NCBI GenBank assembly: GCA_009885355.1 | Contig: VFKW01000120.1 | Coordinates: 1 to 18,652, forward strand | Direction of reading: 5' to 3' | DNA length: 18,652 nucleotides | From: Candidatus Berkelbacteria bacterium | GTDB lineage: Bacteria; Patescibacteriota; UBA1384; VFKW01 | Part shown: positions 1 through 7,321 of the stretch, one piece after another | Layout of the letters: the number at the start of each line of letters is the position of its first letter | Position numbering within the stretch: the stretch's first letter is position 1 | Translations under genes and position numbers: made by a program | The notes under the pieces: model-generated | Told to the model about the DNA's origin: nothing | Database searches by the model: none | What the model saw: only the letters and a program-made list of their open reading frames with translations

Positions 1-20
1 TCGACTCGAAAATTGGTGAG

Positions 21-108
21 TAAGCTGAGAGCGGGTAAGCAATAAGCTGGTAAGCTGGTAAGCTGGTAAGCAGTAAGCTAATAAGCTGACTGAAAGCTGG
101 GTAGATCC
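21..108. repeat. Degenerate TAAGCTGG short tandem repeats
   Basis: Three perfect consecutive copies of the 8-mer TAAGCTGG lie at 43-66. Looser relatives (TAAGCAG, TAAGCTA, TAAGCTGA) extend this to roughly 21-108. The tract is noncoding and lies upstream of atpD, where the atpG end would be expected just outside the window. A related TTAGCT-rich tract in the opposite sense occurs at 14201-14260, so this looks like a genome-wide low-complexity family rather than a site specific to atpD. It is not a CRISPR, because units abut and there are no spacers. Confidence 0.75.
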
Positions 109-126
109 TGAATGAGTTGGCTCAGT

Positions 127-197
127 TGTCATCTCGACCGGAGCGGAGAGATCGGTTTAATAGACAAGACGATTCCTCCACTGCGGTCGGAATGACA
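127..197. repeat. Imperfect inverted repeat (REP/MITE-like)
   Basis: Two 27-base arms, 127-153 and 171-197, are inverted complements matching at 21 of 27 positions, separated by a 17-base spacer. Each arm starts from a TGTCAT core followed by (C/T)(T/C)CGACCG. The pattern TGTCATTCCGACC...GGAATC in facing pairs resembles dispersed REP-like sequences seen in many bacterial genomes. The element sits between the tandem repeats and atpD. The reading frame open through it, upstream of the true atpD start, is therefore not evidence of coding. Confidence 0.65.
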
Positions 198-254
198 AAT
201 GAAGTTTATAACATCCGCCTTCGCACAAGGCTATGGCGGACAAAGGGAGATTAT

Positions 255-1619
255 ATGAACAAGGGATTGATTACTAGGATTATTGGACCGGTGGTGGATG
301 TGGAATTTGCCGAAGGTTTACCGGAAATTTTGAATGCTTTGGAAGTACATAGAGGCGATGAGAAGATCATTCTTGAAGTCCAGCAGCATTTATCGAGCGA
401 CACGGTTCGAACAGTGGCTATGCGATCAACCGATGGGATGAAGCGTGGGATGGAAGTTAGCGATACTGGCGCACCGATCAGCGTGCCGGTTGGCGAAGAA
501 GTGTTGGGACGCATTTTGAATGTGACCGGGGACGCTATTGACAATAAACCTGAACCAAAAACAAAACAAAGATATTCAATTCACCGAGAACCACCAAAGT
601 TGACAGATCAGGATACAAAAACAGAGATTTTCGAAACCGGCATCAAGGTTATTGATTTGATCGCTCCATTTATCAAAGGTGGAAAAGTCGGACTGTTTGG
701 GGGAGCTGGGGTTGGAAAGACTGTTTTGATCCAAGAACTGATCCGAAACATCGCTGCCGAGCATGGCGGATATTCTGTATTTGCAGGTGTGGGCGAGCGA
801 ACTCGAGAAGGAAATGATCTTTATCATGAAATGAAAGCCTCCGGCGTGATCGATAAAACAGCGATGGTGTTCGGTCAAATGAATGAGCCACCTGGCGCTC
901 GCATGAGAGTCGGGTTGACAGGTTTGACTATCGCTGAATATTTCCGCGACCAGAGTAAAGATGTTTTATTATTTATCGACAATATTTTTCGTTTTACTCA
1001 AGCAGGTTCTGAGGTATCGGCACTTTTGGGCCGCATGCCGTCTGCAGTTGGCTATCAGCCAACTTTGGCCACAGAAATGGGAGCAATGCAGGAGAGAATT
1101 ACGTCGACAAAAAAGGGTTCAATCACTTCGGTGCAGGCAGTTTATGTGCCGGCTGACGACTTGACTGATCCAGCTCCGGCCACGACTTTTGCTCATCTTG
1201 ATTCGACGGTTGTTTTGAGCCGCGGTTTGGTGGAATTGGGTATTTATCCAGCTGTTGATCCACTCGATTCATCTTCAACCATTTTAGATCCTCGTATTGT
1301 CGGGGAAGAGCATTACCAGGTTGCCCGTGGGGTTCAAAAAGTATTGCAAAGATACAAAGAATTGCAAGATATTATCGCGATTTTGGGTATCGAAGAATTG
1401 TCAGATGATGATAAAATAATTGTGAGCCGAGCTCGAAAAATCCAGAAATTCTTGTCTCAGCCTTTCTTTGTAGCAGAGACTTTCACCGGTACAAAAGGTC
1501 AATATGTACCATTAAAAGACACAGTAAAAGGCTTTAAAGGTATTTTGGATGGAGATTATGACGATGTGGCGGAGCAAGAGTTTTATATGAAGGGCAGTCT
1601 GGATGATGTTAGGAAGTAG
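255..1619 (+). CDS. atpD: F-type ATP synthase beta subunit
   Basis: This is the catalytic beta subunit of the F1 sector, which makes or hydrolyses ATP at the inner face of the cytoplasmic membrane. The protein has 454 residues, normal for the family. Visible landmarks are the Walker A loop GGAGVGKT at residues 149-156, the Walker B aspartate D242 in LLFIDN, the family signature PAVDPLDSSS, and an ELSDDD version of the DELSEED hinge that contacts the gamma subunit. The frame is open back to 117, but I chose ATG 255: GGGAGA lies four bases upstream and the protein then begins MNKGLITRIIGPVVDVEF, the usual beta-subunit N-terminus. The extra upstream frame is repeat DNA. atpC follows 108 bases downstream, so this is the end of an atp operon. 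Confidence 0.98.
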   Translation: MNKGLITRIIGPVVDVEFAEGLPEILNALEVHRGDEKIILEVQQHLSSDTVRTVAMRSTDGMKRGMEVSDTGAPISVPVGEEVLGRILNVTGDAIDNKPEPKTKQRYSIHREPPKLTDQDTKTEIFETGIKVIDLIAPFIKGGKVGLFGGAGVGKTVLIQELIRNIAAEHGGYSVFAGVGERTREGNDLYHEMKASGVIDKTAMVFGQMNEPPGARMRVGLTGLTIAEYFRDQSKDVLLFIDNIFRFTQAGSEVSALLGRMPSAVGYQPTLATEMGAMQERITSTKKGSITSVQAVYVPADDLTDPAPATTFAHLDSTVVLSRGLVELGIYPAVDPLDSSSTILDPRIVGEEHYQVARGVQKVLQRYKELQDIIAILGIEELSDDDKIIVSRARKIQKFLSQPFFVAETFTGTKGQYVPLKDTVKGFKGILDGDYDDVAEQEFYMKGSLDDVRK

Positions 1620-1621
1620 AT

Positions 1622-1680
1622 GCCAAATGTCAAATATCAAATTTCCAATGTCAAATCAAATCCAAATTAAAAATGACAAA
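1622..1680. repeat. CAAAT/GTCAAAT-rich low-complexity spacer
   Basis: The atpD-atpC gap starts with overlapping short direct repeats of the type CCAAATGTCAAAT, ATCAAATTTC, AATGTCAAATC and CCAAATT. It has no coding signature. Just downstream a small GTTCG/CGAAC stem (1697-1701 with 1712-1716) precedes the atpC ribosome binding site. An AT-rich tract of similar flavour follows atpC at about 2142-2175. Confidence 0.55.
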
Positions 1681-1727
1681 GTCTAAATTAGTTATTGTTC
1701 GAGTGAAGTTGCGAACTAGAGGAAAAA

Positions 1728-2141
1728 ATGAACAAATTGAAATTACAAGTTATTACACCTGAACGAACGGTTTTTGATGATGAAGTGGATGAGGTGACAT
1801 TGCCGACGACGAGCGGGGAAATTGGCGTGCTGCCAAATCATGTGCCATTGATCTCGATCATCAAAGCTGGAGAAGTAAAGATCCGAAAGGGCAAGGAAAA
1901 TATTTATCTGGCCACTTATGGCGGGTGTATCGAGATTTATCCGGGCGGGATCAGAGTTTTGGCCGATGCGGCCGAGCATGCGGATGAGATTGATGAAATG
2001 AAGGTGATCGAGGCCAAAAAACGAGCGGAGTTGGCAATGAGTGAAGCGAAAGATGATGTAGCGTTTGCGGATGCCTCGGCGATGCTGGAGCGAAATCTGA
2101 TCCAGACAAAGCTGGTACAGAGGAAGAAAAGACACCATTAG
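1728..2141 (+). CDS. atpC: F-type ATP synthase epsilon subunit
   Basis: The epsilon subunit is part of the central stalk and couples rotation to, and can inhibit, ATP hydrolysis. The 137-residue protein has the classic opening LKLQVITPERTVFDDEVDEV, then the LPTTSGEIGVLPNHVPL motif of the N-terminal beta-sandwich (about residues 1-85). An Ala/Glu/Lys-rich helical hairpin follows (about 90-135) and ends in a basic tail. AGAGG at 1718-1722 is spaced five bases from ATG. The gene is last in the visible atp cluster and is followed by a terminator-like hairpin. Confidence 0.96.
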   Translation: MNKLKLQVITPERTVFDDEVDEVTLPTTSGEIGVLPNHVPLISIIKAGEVKIRKGKENIYLATYGGCIEIYPGGIRVLADAAEHADEIDEMKVIEAKKRAELAMSEAKDDVAFADASAMLERNLIQTKLVQRKKRHH

Positions 2142-2179
2142 ACAATTTAAAATTTAAAATTTTCAATTTAAAAAAATAT

Positions 2180-2217
2180 AAAAATAAGCCTGGGCGGTGA
2201 TGTTTGGGCTTATATTT
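2180..2217 (+). terminator. Hairpin after atpC, possible terminator
   Basis: ATAAGCC (2184-2190) pairs with GGCTTAT (2207-2213), and the stem extends by three more A-T pairs after one mismatch. The loop is about 16 bases. It lies 40 bases after the atpC stop. The 3' side is AT-rich but lacks a clean T run, so termination is plausible rather than certain. Confidence 0.4.
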
Positions 2218-2297
2218 AAATACTTAACCCTGATTTCTCCCAACTTAGAACTATTATCTCCTGATATTCACATGTTGTAGTATTGGCGGGAAAAGTT

Positions 2298-2325
2298 TGT
2301 TATAATTTAATCAATGAAGGAGGGG
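2298..2325 (+). promoter_or_regulatory. Extended -10 promoter for the secretion cluster
   Basis: TGT followed by TATAAT (TATAAT at 2301-2306) is a perfect extended -10 element. The best -35 match, TTGTAG at 2275-2280, is 20 bases away and poor, as is common for extended -10 promoters. A strong Shine-Dalgarno-like AAGGAGGGG follows at 2317-2325, but the only frames it serves are a few codons long. The PrgI-family gene has its own AGGAGG further down. Confidence 0.5.
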
Positions 2326-2375
2326 TAATTTCTAAATTTTAGGATTTGCCTTTTGCTTCGACAATAGGAGGTTCG

Positions 2376-2783
2376 GTGCAGTTTCAGGTTCCAAAAAATA
2401 TCGACCTAGAAGATAAAATCGTTGGGCCGCTAACTTTGAGGCAATTTTTGTATGTGCTTGTCGGCGGAGCGATCAGTTATTCTATCTTTAAAAAGATGGC
2501 TGTGCCGGGTGGAAATACACAGCTGGCAATGATGATTTCTTTGCCGATTGCTTTATTTAGCATGGCTTTGGCTTTTGTAAAAATTCAGGGGCAGCCTTTG
2601 ACAGAATTTTTGATGGCATTATTTACTTTTATGTCCCGACCGCGACAGAGGATATGGAAGCGTCACGATCAAGAGCAAGGTTTGGTTTTGGACGAAAATA
2701 AGAAAGTTGAGAAAGCAAATGTGTCAAAAAAGGCGATGAATATTAAAGAAGTTTCTGATCTGACGAATATTTTGGATAAATAA
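2376..2783 (+). CDS. PrgI-family membrane protein (T4SS-like)
   Basis: This 135-residue protein resembles the PrgI family, small inner-membrane proteins encoded just before VirB4 in Gram-positive type IV secretion loci. It begins MQFQVPKNIDLEDKIVGPLT, a typical family N-terminus, then has two hydrophobic segments (about residues 22-43 and 52-72). A basic stretch RPRQRIWKRH and a polar tail follow. I chose the GTG at 2376 because AGGAGG at 2366-2371 is four bases upstream, the same spacing as neighbouring genes, and because the family homology begins there. A TTG at 2346 would add ten residues but has poor signal spacing. The partner of such proteins is expected to be the VirB4 ATPase encoded downstream. 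Family assignment is by motif reading only. Confidence 0.85.
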   Translation: MQFQVPKNIDLEDKIVGPLTLRQFLYVLVGGAISYSIFKKMAVPGGNTQLAMMISLPIALFSMALAFVKIQGQPLTEFLMALFTFMSRPRQRIWKRHDQEQGLVLDENKKVEKANVSKKAMNIKEVSDLTNILDK

Positions 2784-2785
2784 TA

Positions 2786-2819
2786 ACAGTAGTTAGTAGA
2801 TAGTAGTTAGTAGCTAGGG
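2786..2819. repeat. 34-bp interspersed repeat, copy 1
   Basis: This 34-base sequence, itself made of TAGTAG/TAGTTAG units, starts just after the PrgI-family stop. It recurs at 14149-14182 with 33 of 34 identities. A shorter relative is at 14548-14570. All copies are intergenic and begin or end next to a stop codon. Confidence 0.8.
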
Positions 2820-2826
2820 AGAGACG

Positions 2827-2847
2827 ACAAGCTAAAGCTTGGGCTAC
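2827..2847. repeat. 21-bp repeat shared with the 8.4 kb palindrome
   Basis: The 21 bases here are the exact reverse complement of 8442-8462, which is one arm of the large inverted repeat between 7322-8395 and 8597-9388. It contains the small palindrome AAGCTAAAGCTT. Confidence 0.8.
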
Positions 2848-2891
2848 GATCAGACCAGATGACAGGTAAATAAATAAATTTCATAATTTAG

Positions 2892-2960
2892 TTGATAAGT
2901 AATATCCACCAAAGATTAATCTCTTACAGTATCCTAATCATAGGAATCTGTAAGTAGATT
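2892..2960 (+). promoter_or_regulatory. Possible promoter and large palindrome before the VirB4 genes
   Basis: TTGATA (2892-2897) is followed 17 bases later by ATTAAT (2915-2920), a moderate sigma70-type match. Overlapping and downstream of it is a long inverted repeat. AATCT-CTTACAG-TA-TCCTA (2918-2936) faces TAGGA-AT-CTGTAAG-T-AGATT (2941-2960) across a four-base ATCA loop, giving 17 paired bases with one 2x2 mismatch and one bulge. It could be an operator or a structured 5' leader. The rest of the 243-base gap (2784-3026) holds the two repeats listed separately and nothing that looks coding. Confidence 0.4.
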
Positions 2961-3026
2961 GCACTTTCGGCGGACTTCCGGTTTTACTTCCTGTTAGGGA
3001 GCGTAAAATTCGGAGCGGGAGGGGAA

Positions 3027-4265
3027 TTGCCTAGTAAAACCGCGACGGTGGCAAGCACACAAAAATATTTAAATATTTTAGCTATCCGAGATGGGATGGT
3101 GGTTTTGCAAGACGGCGGAATTCGCACCATCTTAGAGGTAGGCTCACTTAATTTTGCCCTGAAATCTGAAGAAGAACAAGGCGGAATGCTATTTTCATAC
3201 CAACAATTTTTAAATTCATTGAAATTTCCTATCCAGATCGTGATGCAATCGAGAAGATTGGATCTTTATGGATATTTGAAAATGCTTCGAGAATTATTGG
3301 AAAAACAGACAAATGATCTTATCCGAATACAAAATGAAGAATATATCAATTTTATCGAGAGATTGCTGACAAAAGCAAACATCATGGATAAAAAATTTTA
3401 TGTGGTGGTCCCCTATTTTCCAAGCGGGATTGAAAAATCGTCGATGATAGACAAGGTTTTGGGAGGAGCTGCGAACAAAGGCGGCGGGGTACATTATACA
3501 AAAGATCAATTTCAGGAATTTAAAACTCAGTTGAGCGAGAGAGTAAATGTAATTTCCGGGGGCTTGGGATCGATGGGATTGAAAGTACACCCGCTTGAAA
3601 CTCAACAAATCATTGAATTGCTTTACGGAATGTATAATCCGGCTGAGGCTATCAGTGAGAGAATGACCGATGTAACAAACCTCGGATCCGATGTTGTCAG
3701 CACTGATATGCCGGTTCAGATGGCTTCACAAAAGGAAGATGAAATAGTCGACGAAGAATTGAAAAAAGTTGATAATGCTGAGGCTAATTTGTCTGCTGAC
3801 TTATCTACAGAAGAAATCATCCAGGATTTACCGGTAGTGAATATAAATCAAGCGGCTCCGACAGCGCCAATAAATGAAGTGCCAATGCCAGCTCAAGCTG
3901 TTGATAATACGCAGCCAGTTGCCAACAGTGTACCAGTGGTAAATGTTGATAGCGTGCAAAATGTAAATCAAAATGCAAACGTGGTAAATTATGCCGAACA
4001 GCCGATTTTGGACCCAAACCAGGTAGCAACGATGGGGCAAGAAATTTATCAGACAGTTCCTGCCCAACCAGTTTTTGACAACCAAAATATTCAAAATCCT
4101 ATGGCGATTCCTGTACCGATGAATGTAGATAATTTATCATCAGCAGCTCCACAGGCAAATATGCAAGCGGTGGATACAATTGGACAAGCACCGACTTATC
4201 CTGGACAGATCGACCCAAATCAACCGGTCAATTATCCAAACAATCCTGTGAATTACAACCAATAA
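3027..4265 (+). CDS. VirB4/TraC N-terminal-domain-like protein with disordered tail
   Basis: The protein has 412 residues. Residues 1 to about 205 look like the N-terminal domain of VirB4/TraC-type ATPases: TQKYLNILAIRDGMVVLQDG, then an SRRLDLYGYL segment, a helical stretch, and FYVVVPYF. No Walker motifs are present. From about residue 210 the sequence becomes acidic and then rich in Asn, Gln, Pro and Val, so it is probably disordered. No membrane segment is visible. The TTG start is supported by GGGAGG at 3017-3022 with four-base spacing; the domain begins about ten residues in. The stop is eight bases before the VirB4 start, so the two are co-translated. It is not simply the front half of a broken VirB4, because the next gene has its own full N-terminal region. 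A scaffold or regulatory partner of VirB4 is my inference. Confidence 0.72.
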   Translation: MPSKTATVASTQKYLNILAIRDGMVVLQDGGIRTILEVGSLNFALKSEEEQGGMLFSYQQFLNSLKFPIQIVMQSRRLDLYGYLKMLRELLEKQTNDLIRIQNEEYINFIERLLTKANIMDKKFYVVVPYFPSGIEKSSMIDKVLGGAANKGGGVHYTKDQFQEFKTQLSERVNVISGGLGSMGLKVHPLETQQIIELLYGMYNPAEAISERMTDVTNLGSDVVSTDMPVQMASQKEDEIVDEELKKVDNAEANLSADLSTEEIIQDLPVVNINQAAPTAPINEVPMPAQAVDNTQPVANSVPVVNVDSVQNVNQNANVVNYAEQPILDPNQVATMGQEIYQTVPAQPVFDNQNIQNPMAIPVPMNVDNLSSAAPQANMQAVDTIGQAPTYPGQIDPNQPVNYPNNPVNYNQ

Positions 4266-4273
4266 GGAGCCAA

Positions 4274-6160
4274 ATGGCCTTGTTTAAGAATAAAAAAGAA
4301 GAAAAAGATAAAACCTTGCCAGATGGACAAGGACAATCTTCGGTCAAAGATGATACTAAAGCCGCCAAAAAGCCGGCCAAAAAAAGTGTATTCAAAAAAC
4401 CGATGACGCCAGAGGAGATGGAGGCTGACAAGGCATTTAAGCAAGGGATGGCGAGTGTACTAGATCTGATCTCGCCAGCGGCTTTTAATATTACGACAAA
4501 TTATCTGGAAGTTTCCGGGTTGTATGTGAAGAGCTTGTTTGTAGTGACATATCCGCAATTTGTGAGATCAAATTGGCTTTCGCCGATTATTAATTTTGAT
4601 ATTACGCTCGATGTGAGCATGTTTATCTATCCGATGGAATCAGATGAAGTTGCGATGAATTTGCGCAAAAAATCCGGACAACTCGGTTCTTCGCTGGCGA
4701 TCGAGCAAGAAAAAGGAATGGTGCGCAATCCGGAATTGGAATTGGCACTGCAAAATATCGAATCCCTTCGAGACTCACTGCAAAGAGGTGACACCAGATT
4801 GTTTCAATTTGGACTTTATTTCACAGTTTATGGCAAAAATATGGAGGAGTTGGACAATCAGATCAAAAAACTGGAATCGACTTTGGGTGGAATGATGATC
4901 TATACCAGACAGGCACTTTTGCAGGTTGAGCAAGGATTTAATTCGAGCATTCCCCTGTTTGACGACTCTATCCATGTAAATCGAAATCTAGATACTGGTT
5001 CGCTTTCGACGACATTTCCTTTTACTTCGATGACATTGTCTTCGAATGAAGGAATTTTATATGGGATTAATTTACACAATAGTTCACTAATTTTATACGA
5101 CAGGTTTAATTTGGAAAATGCTAATTCGGTGGTGTTTGCAAAACCGGGTTCAGGTAAATCATATGCGGTTAAATTGGAAGCGCTGCGATATTTGATGCTG
5201 GGAACGGATATAATCGTGATCGATCCGGAAAATGAATACAAGACATTAACAGAAGCGGTCGGCGGGACATATTTGACAGTGTCGCTGAATTCTGACGTGA
5301 GATTTAATCCTTTTGATCTGCCGGAAATGACGGAAGGATCAGAGGGAGAAGACCAGTTGCGAAGCGCTGTTGTTTCGTTGCACGGCTTGGTCGCTTTGAT
5401 GGTAAAAAATCTCTCCCCCGAAGAAGACGCGTTACTTGATAAGGCCTTATATGAAACTTATTCCTTGAAAGATATTACTTCAGATCCAATGACACATAAA
5501 AATGAACCGCCGTTGATGACTGATTTGCAAAATGTACTGGCAAACATGACAGGGACGGAGTCGCTGGTGCAAAGATTGTCCAAATTTACCGAGGGGACAT
5601 TTGCTGGATTGTTTACTAAGCCAACAAATGTCGATCTGGCGAGTGGTTTTGTATCATTTTCGATACGTGATCTGGAAGAAGAGCTCCGACCGATCTCGAT
5701 GTATATGATCTTAAATTTCATCTGGAATAAAGTAAAATCGAAGATGAAACGCAGATTGCTGATCGTGGATGAGGCTTGGATCATGATGCAATACGAAGAT
5801 TCGGCGAAGTTTTTATATGCGCTGGCAAAACGATGCAGAAAATATTATCTTGGACTGACAGTGATCAGCCAAGATGTGGAAGACTTTTTGGATTCAAAAT
5901 ACGGCCGGGTGGTGGTGACAAGTTCGTCGACACAACTTTTATTGAAACAGCAAAATATCGCGGCGGAAAAATTGGCCGAGGTTTTTAATCTGACTGAAGG
6001 TGAAAAGGTTTGGCTAAAAGAATGCGATGTGGGCCAAGGACTGTTTTTTGCCGGAAACAATCATGTGGCAATTGAGATCATCGCCTCATACGGCGAAGAT
6101 CAAATTATTACGACCAATCCGCAGCAATTATTACAAATGAGAGAAGCCGGTCAATTGTGA
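4274..6160 (+). CDS. virB4: VirB4-type T4SS ATPase
   Basis: The 628-residue protein is a VirB4/TraC-like AAA+-related ATPase, which energises type IV secretion at the inner membrane. After a Lys-rich start (residues 1-45) comes the VirB4 N-terminal domain (about 55-260). The nucleotide-binding domain follows: Walker A AKPGSGKS at 289-296 with K295, IVIDPENEY beyond it, FNPFDL, Walker B RRLLIVDEAW with D499 and E500, and the VISQDVEDFL glutamine motif. The C-terminus QNIAAEKLAEVFNLTEGE is also typical. AAGGAG at 4264-4269 overlaps the upstream stop and sits four bases from ATG. The next gene starts seven bases after the TGA stop. Context with the PrgI-like and CHAP proteins matches pCF10 PrgI-PrgJ-PrgK. 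No relaxase or VirD4 is nearby, so the transported substrate is unknown. Confidence 0.93.
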   Translation: MALFKNKKEEKDKTLPDGQGQSSVKDDTKAAKKPAKKSVFKKPMTPEEMEADKAFKQGMASVLDLISPAAFNITTNYLEVSGLYVKSLFVVTYPQFVRSNWLSPIINFDITLDVSMFIYPMESDEVAMNLRKKSGQLGSSLAIEQEKGMVRNPELELALQNIESLRDSLQRGDTRLFQFGLYFTVYGKNMEELDNQIKKLESTLGGMMIYTRQALLQVEQGFNSSIPLFDDSIHVNRNLDTGSLSTTFPFTSMTLSSNEGILYGINLHNSSLILYDRFNLENANSVVFAKPGSGKSYAVKLEALRYLMLGTDIIVIDPENEYKTLTEAVGGTYLTVSLNSDVRFNPFDLPEMTEGSEGEDQLRSAVVSLHGLVALMVKNLSPEEDALLDKALYETYSLKDITSDPMTHKNEPPLMTDLQNVLANMTGTESLVQRLSKFTEGTFAGLFTKPTNVDLASGFVSFSIRDLEEELRPISMYMILNFIWNKVKSKMKRRLLIVDEAWIMMQYEDSAKFLYALAKRCRKYYLGLTVISQDVEDFLDSKYGRVVVTSSSTQLLLKQQNIAAEKLAEVFNLTEGEKVWLKECDVGQGLFFAGNNHVAIEIIASYGEDQIITTNPQQLLQMREAGQL

Positions 6161-6167
6161 GGTAAAG

Positions 6168-7310
6168 ATGCGAATATTTGCAAAAGATAAAAATCAAGAA
6201 AAACCAGAAGGGTTTATCGTTATTATTATTTTTCTGATTGTCGGTATTTTGATATTTGCCGGATCGGCGGCTTTTTCAGCTGGAATCTCTGGACAATTTC
6301 AAGGGGTAAATGGCGAAAGTGGGGGCGATGGAAGCGGGGGGATTGCCGATGCGGGAGATAATTGTCATTTGGAGACAACCTTGGATGTGAGTACGGCGAC
6401 TAAAACAACGGTTGACGCGACAGTGACCGGATATTATTCCCCAAGACCAGGGCAAGCTAAATACAGTAAAGGGAATTATGCGGATGAAAAAGAAATGAAT
6501 GCTCCAAAAGATCCTAAAACAGCCTCTGGTATTGATGTGGCTAAAGGAGCGGTGGTGGTGGATGATAGTAAATACCCATTTGGAACAGTGTTTGAAATAC
6601 CAGGCTATGGTCGAGGGATTGCAGTTGATACGGGTGGCAAAGTGAACGGGACTCATTTGGATCTTTGGTCTGGGATTGGGGACGCGGGGCTAGACAATGC
6701 TCTTAGAATAGGTAATAAACCGGCGTTAATTACAGTTTATACTTGGCCAGGAGTTGATAAGGCGCAATTGAGAAGTAGTATTAAAAGGGTTTGTGGAGCA
6801 GCGATGGCAAGTGCAGGAAAAGGGTGTCCTGCGATTGCCGGTAGGGCTGCCAGTATTACTTCAACCTTATCGATGGGCAGAAGGACTCCTTCTACCAGCT
6901 GGCTATTTAACCAGAGGCCGGGTGGAACTGGTCCGAGTGGAAAATGCTGGTATAGTACTTGTGATATTTATTGGTGTACGTATTTGGTGATGGATTCATA
7001 TAGGGATTCCGGTTTTAAAATACCTCCTACTTTAGCATCAGCTGCAGGTATGGCGTCATGGTTTAATCATAATGAAATATATATACCAAACGGATCTGGC
7101 AAAGCTCAAGCGGGAGATATGATTGATTTTAAACAAGGCGGAGGAAGTGGACACCATGTAGGAATAGTCGGTCCTATAGACGGAGACTGTTTTAAAACCT
7201 ATGAGGCTAATTCCGGCAGTATTTCACATACTTATTGTTTAATAGATGGGCTTTATAAAGGAAATGGATTAAAATTACTAGGTTTTGGTAGAATTAAAAA
7301 TTGCCAGTAA
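6168..7310 (+). CDS. Membrane-anchored 3D + CHAP peptidoglycan hydrolase
   Basis: This is a likely VirB1/PrgK-like cell-wall hydrolase that opens peptidoglycan for the secretion apparatus. Of 380 residues, about 14-36 form one hydrophobic anchor, followed by a Gly/Ser-rich linker. Residues about 75-190 form a 3D domain (named for three aspartates): VTGYY, then D132 or D133, GTVFEIPGYGRGIAVD with D154, and GTHLDLW with D165. From about 245 to 378 a CHAP amidase/peptidase domain follows. Its putative catalytic cysteine is C270 in YWCTYLV, the histidine H329 or H330 in SGHHVGIVG, and the polar third residue E346 or N348 in YEANSG. The protein has many cysteines, which suits an extracytoplasmic location. 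GAGG at 6159-6162 lies five bases before ATG. Which bonds are cut is not readable from sequence. Confidence 0.87.
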   Translation: MRIFAKDKNQEKPEGFIVIIIFLIVGILIFAGSAAFSAGISGQFQGVNGESGGDGSGGIADAGDNCHLETTLDVSTATKTTVDATVTGYYSPRPGQAKYSKGNYADEKEMNAPKDPKTASGIDVAKGAVVVDDSKYPFGTVFEIPGYGRGIAVDTGGKVNGTHLDLWSGIGDAGLDNALRIGNKPALITVYTWPGVDKAQLRSSIKRVCGAAMASAGKGCPAIAGRAASITSTLSMGRRTPSTSWLFNQRPGGTGPSGKCWYSTCDIYWCTYLVMDSYRDSGFKIPPTLASAAGMASWFNHNEIYIPNGSGKAQAGDMIDFKQGGGSGHHVGIVGPIDGDCFKTYEANSGSISHTYCLIDGLYKGNGLKLLGFGRIKNCQ

Positions 7311-7321
7311 AAGAGGTGAAA

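Noticed and set aside
43..66. CRISPR array
   Set aside because: The 8-base units are directly adjacent with no spacers and no cas genes are present.
117..254. N-terminal extension of AtpD by 46 residues
   Set aside because: The extension is translated repeat DNA, lacks a ribosome binding site, and the conserved beta-subunit N-terminus starts at ATG 255.
2314..2328. Four-codon leader peptide (Met-Lys-Glu-Gly) before the PrgI-like gene
   Set aside because: ATGAAGGAGGGGTAA is simply a strong Shine-Dalgarno-like sequence with a chance ATG; no attenuator structure accompanies it.
2346..2375. TTG start for the PrgI-family gene
   Set aside because: It gives poor ribosome-site spacing, while GTG 2376 has AGGAGG at the usual spacing and matches the family N-terminus.
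3027..6160. A single virB4 gene broken by a frameshift
   Set aside because: The second gene has its own ribosome binding site and complete N-terminal domain, and the first ends in a long low-complexity tail, so they are two genes.
6158..6160. TGA recoded as glycine, as in some Patescibacteria
   Set aside because: The TGA ends VirB4 at the family's natural C-terminus and the next gene starts seven bases later; no internal TGA is needed in any gene.
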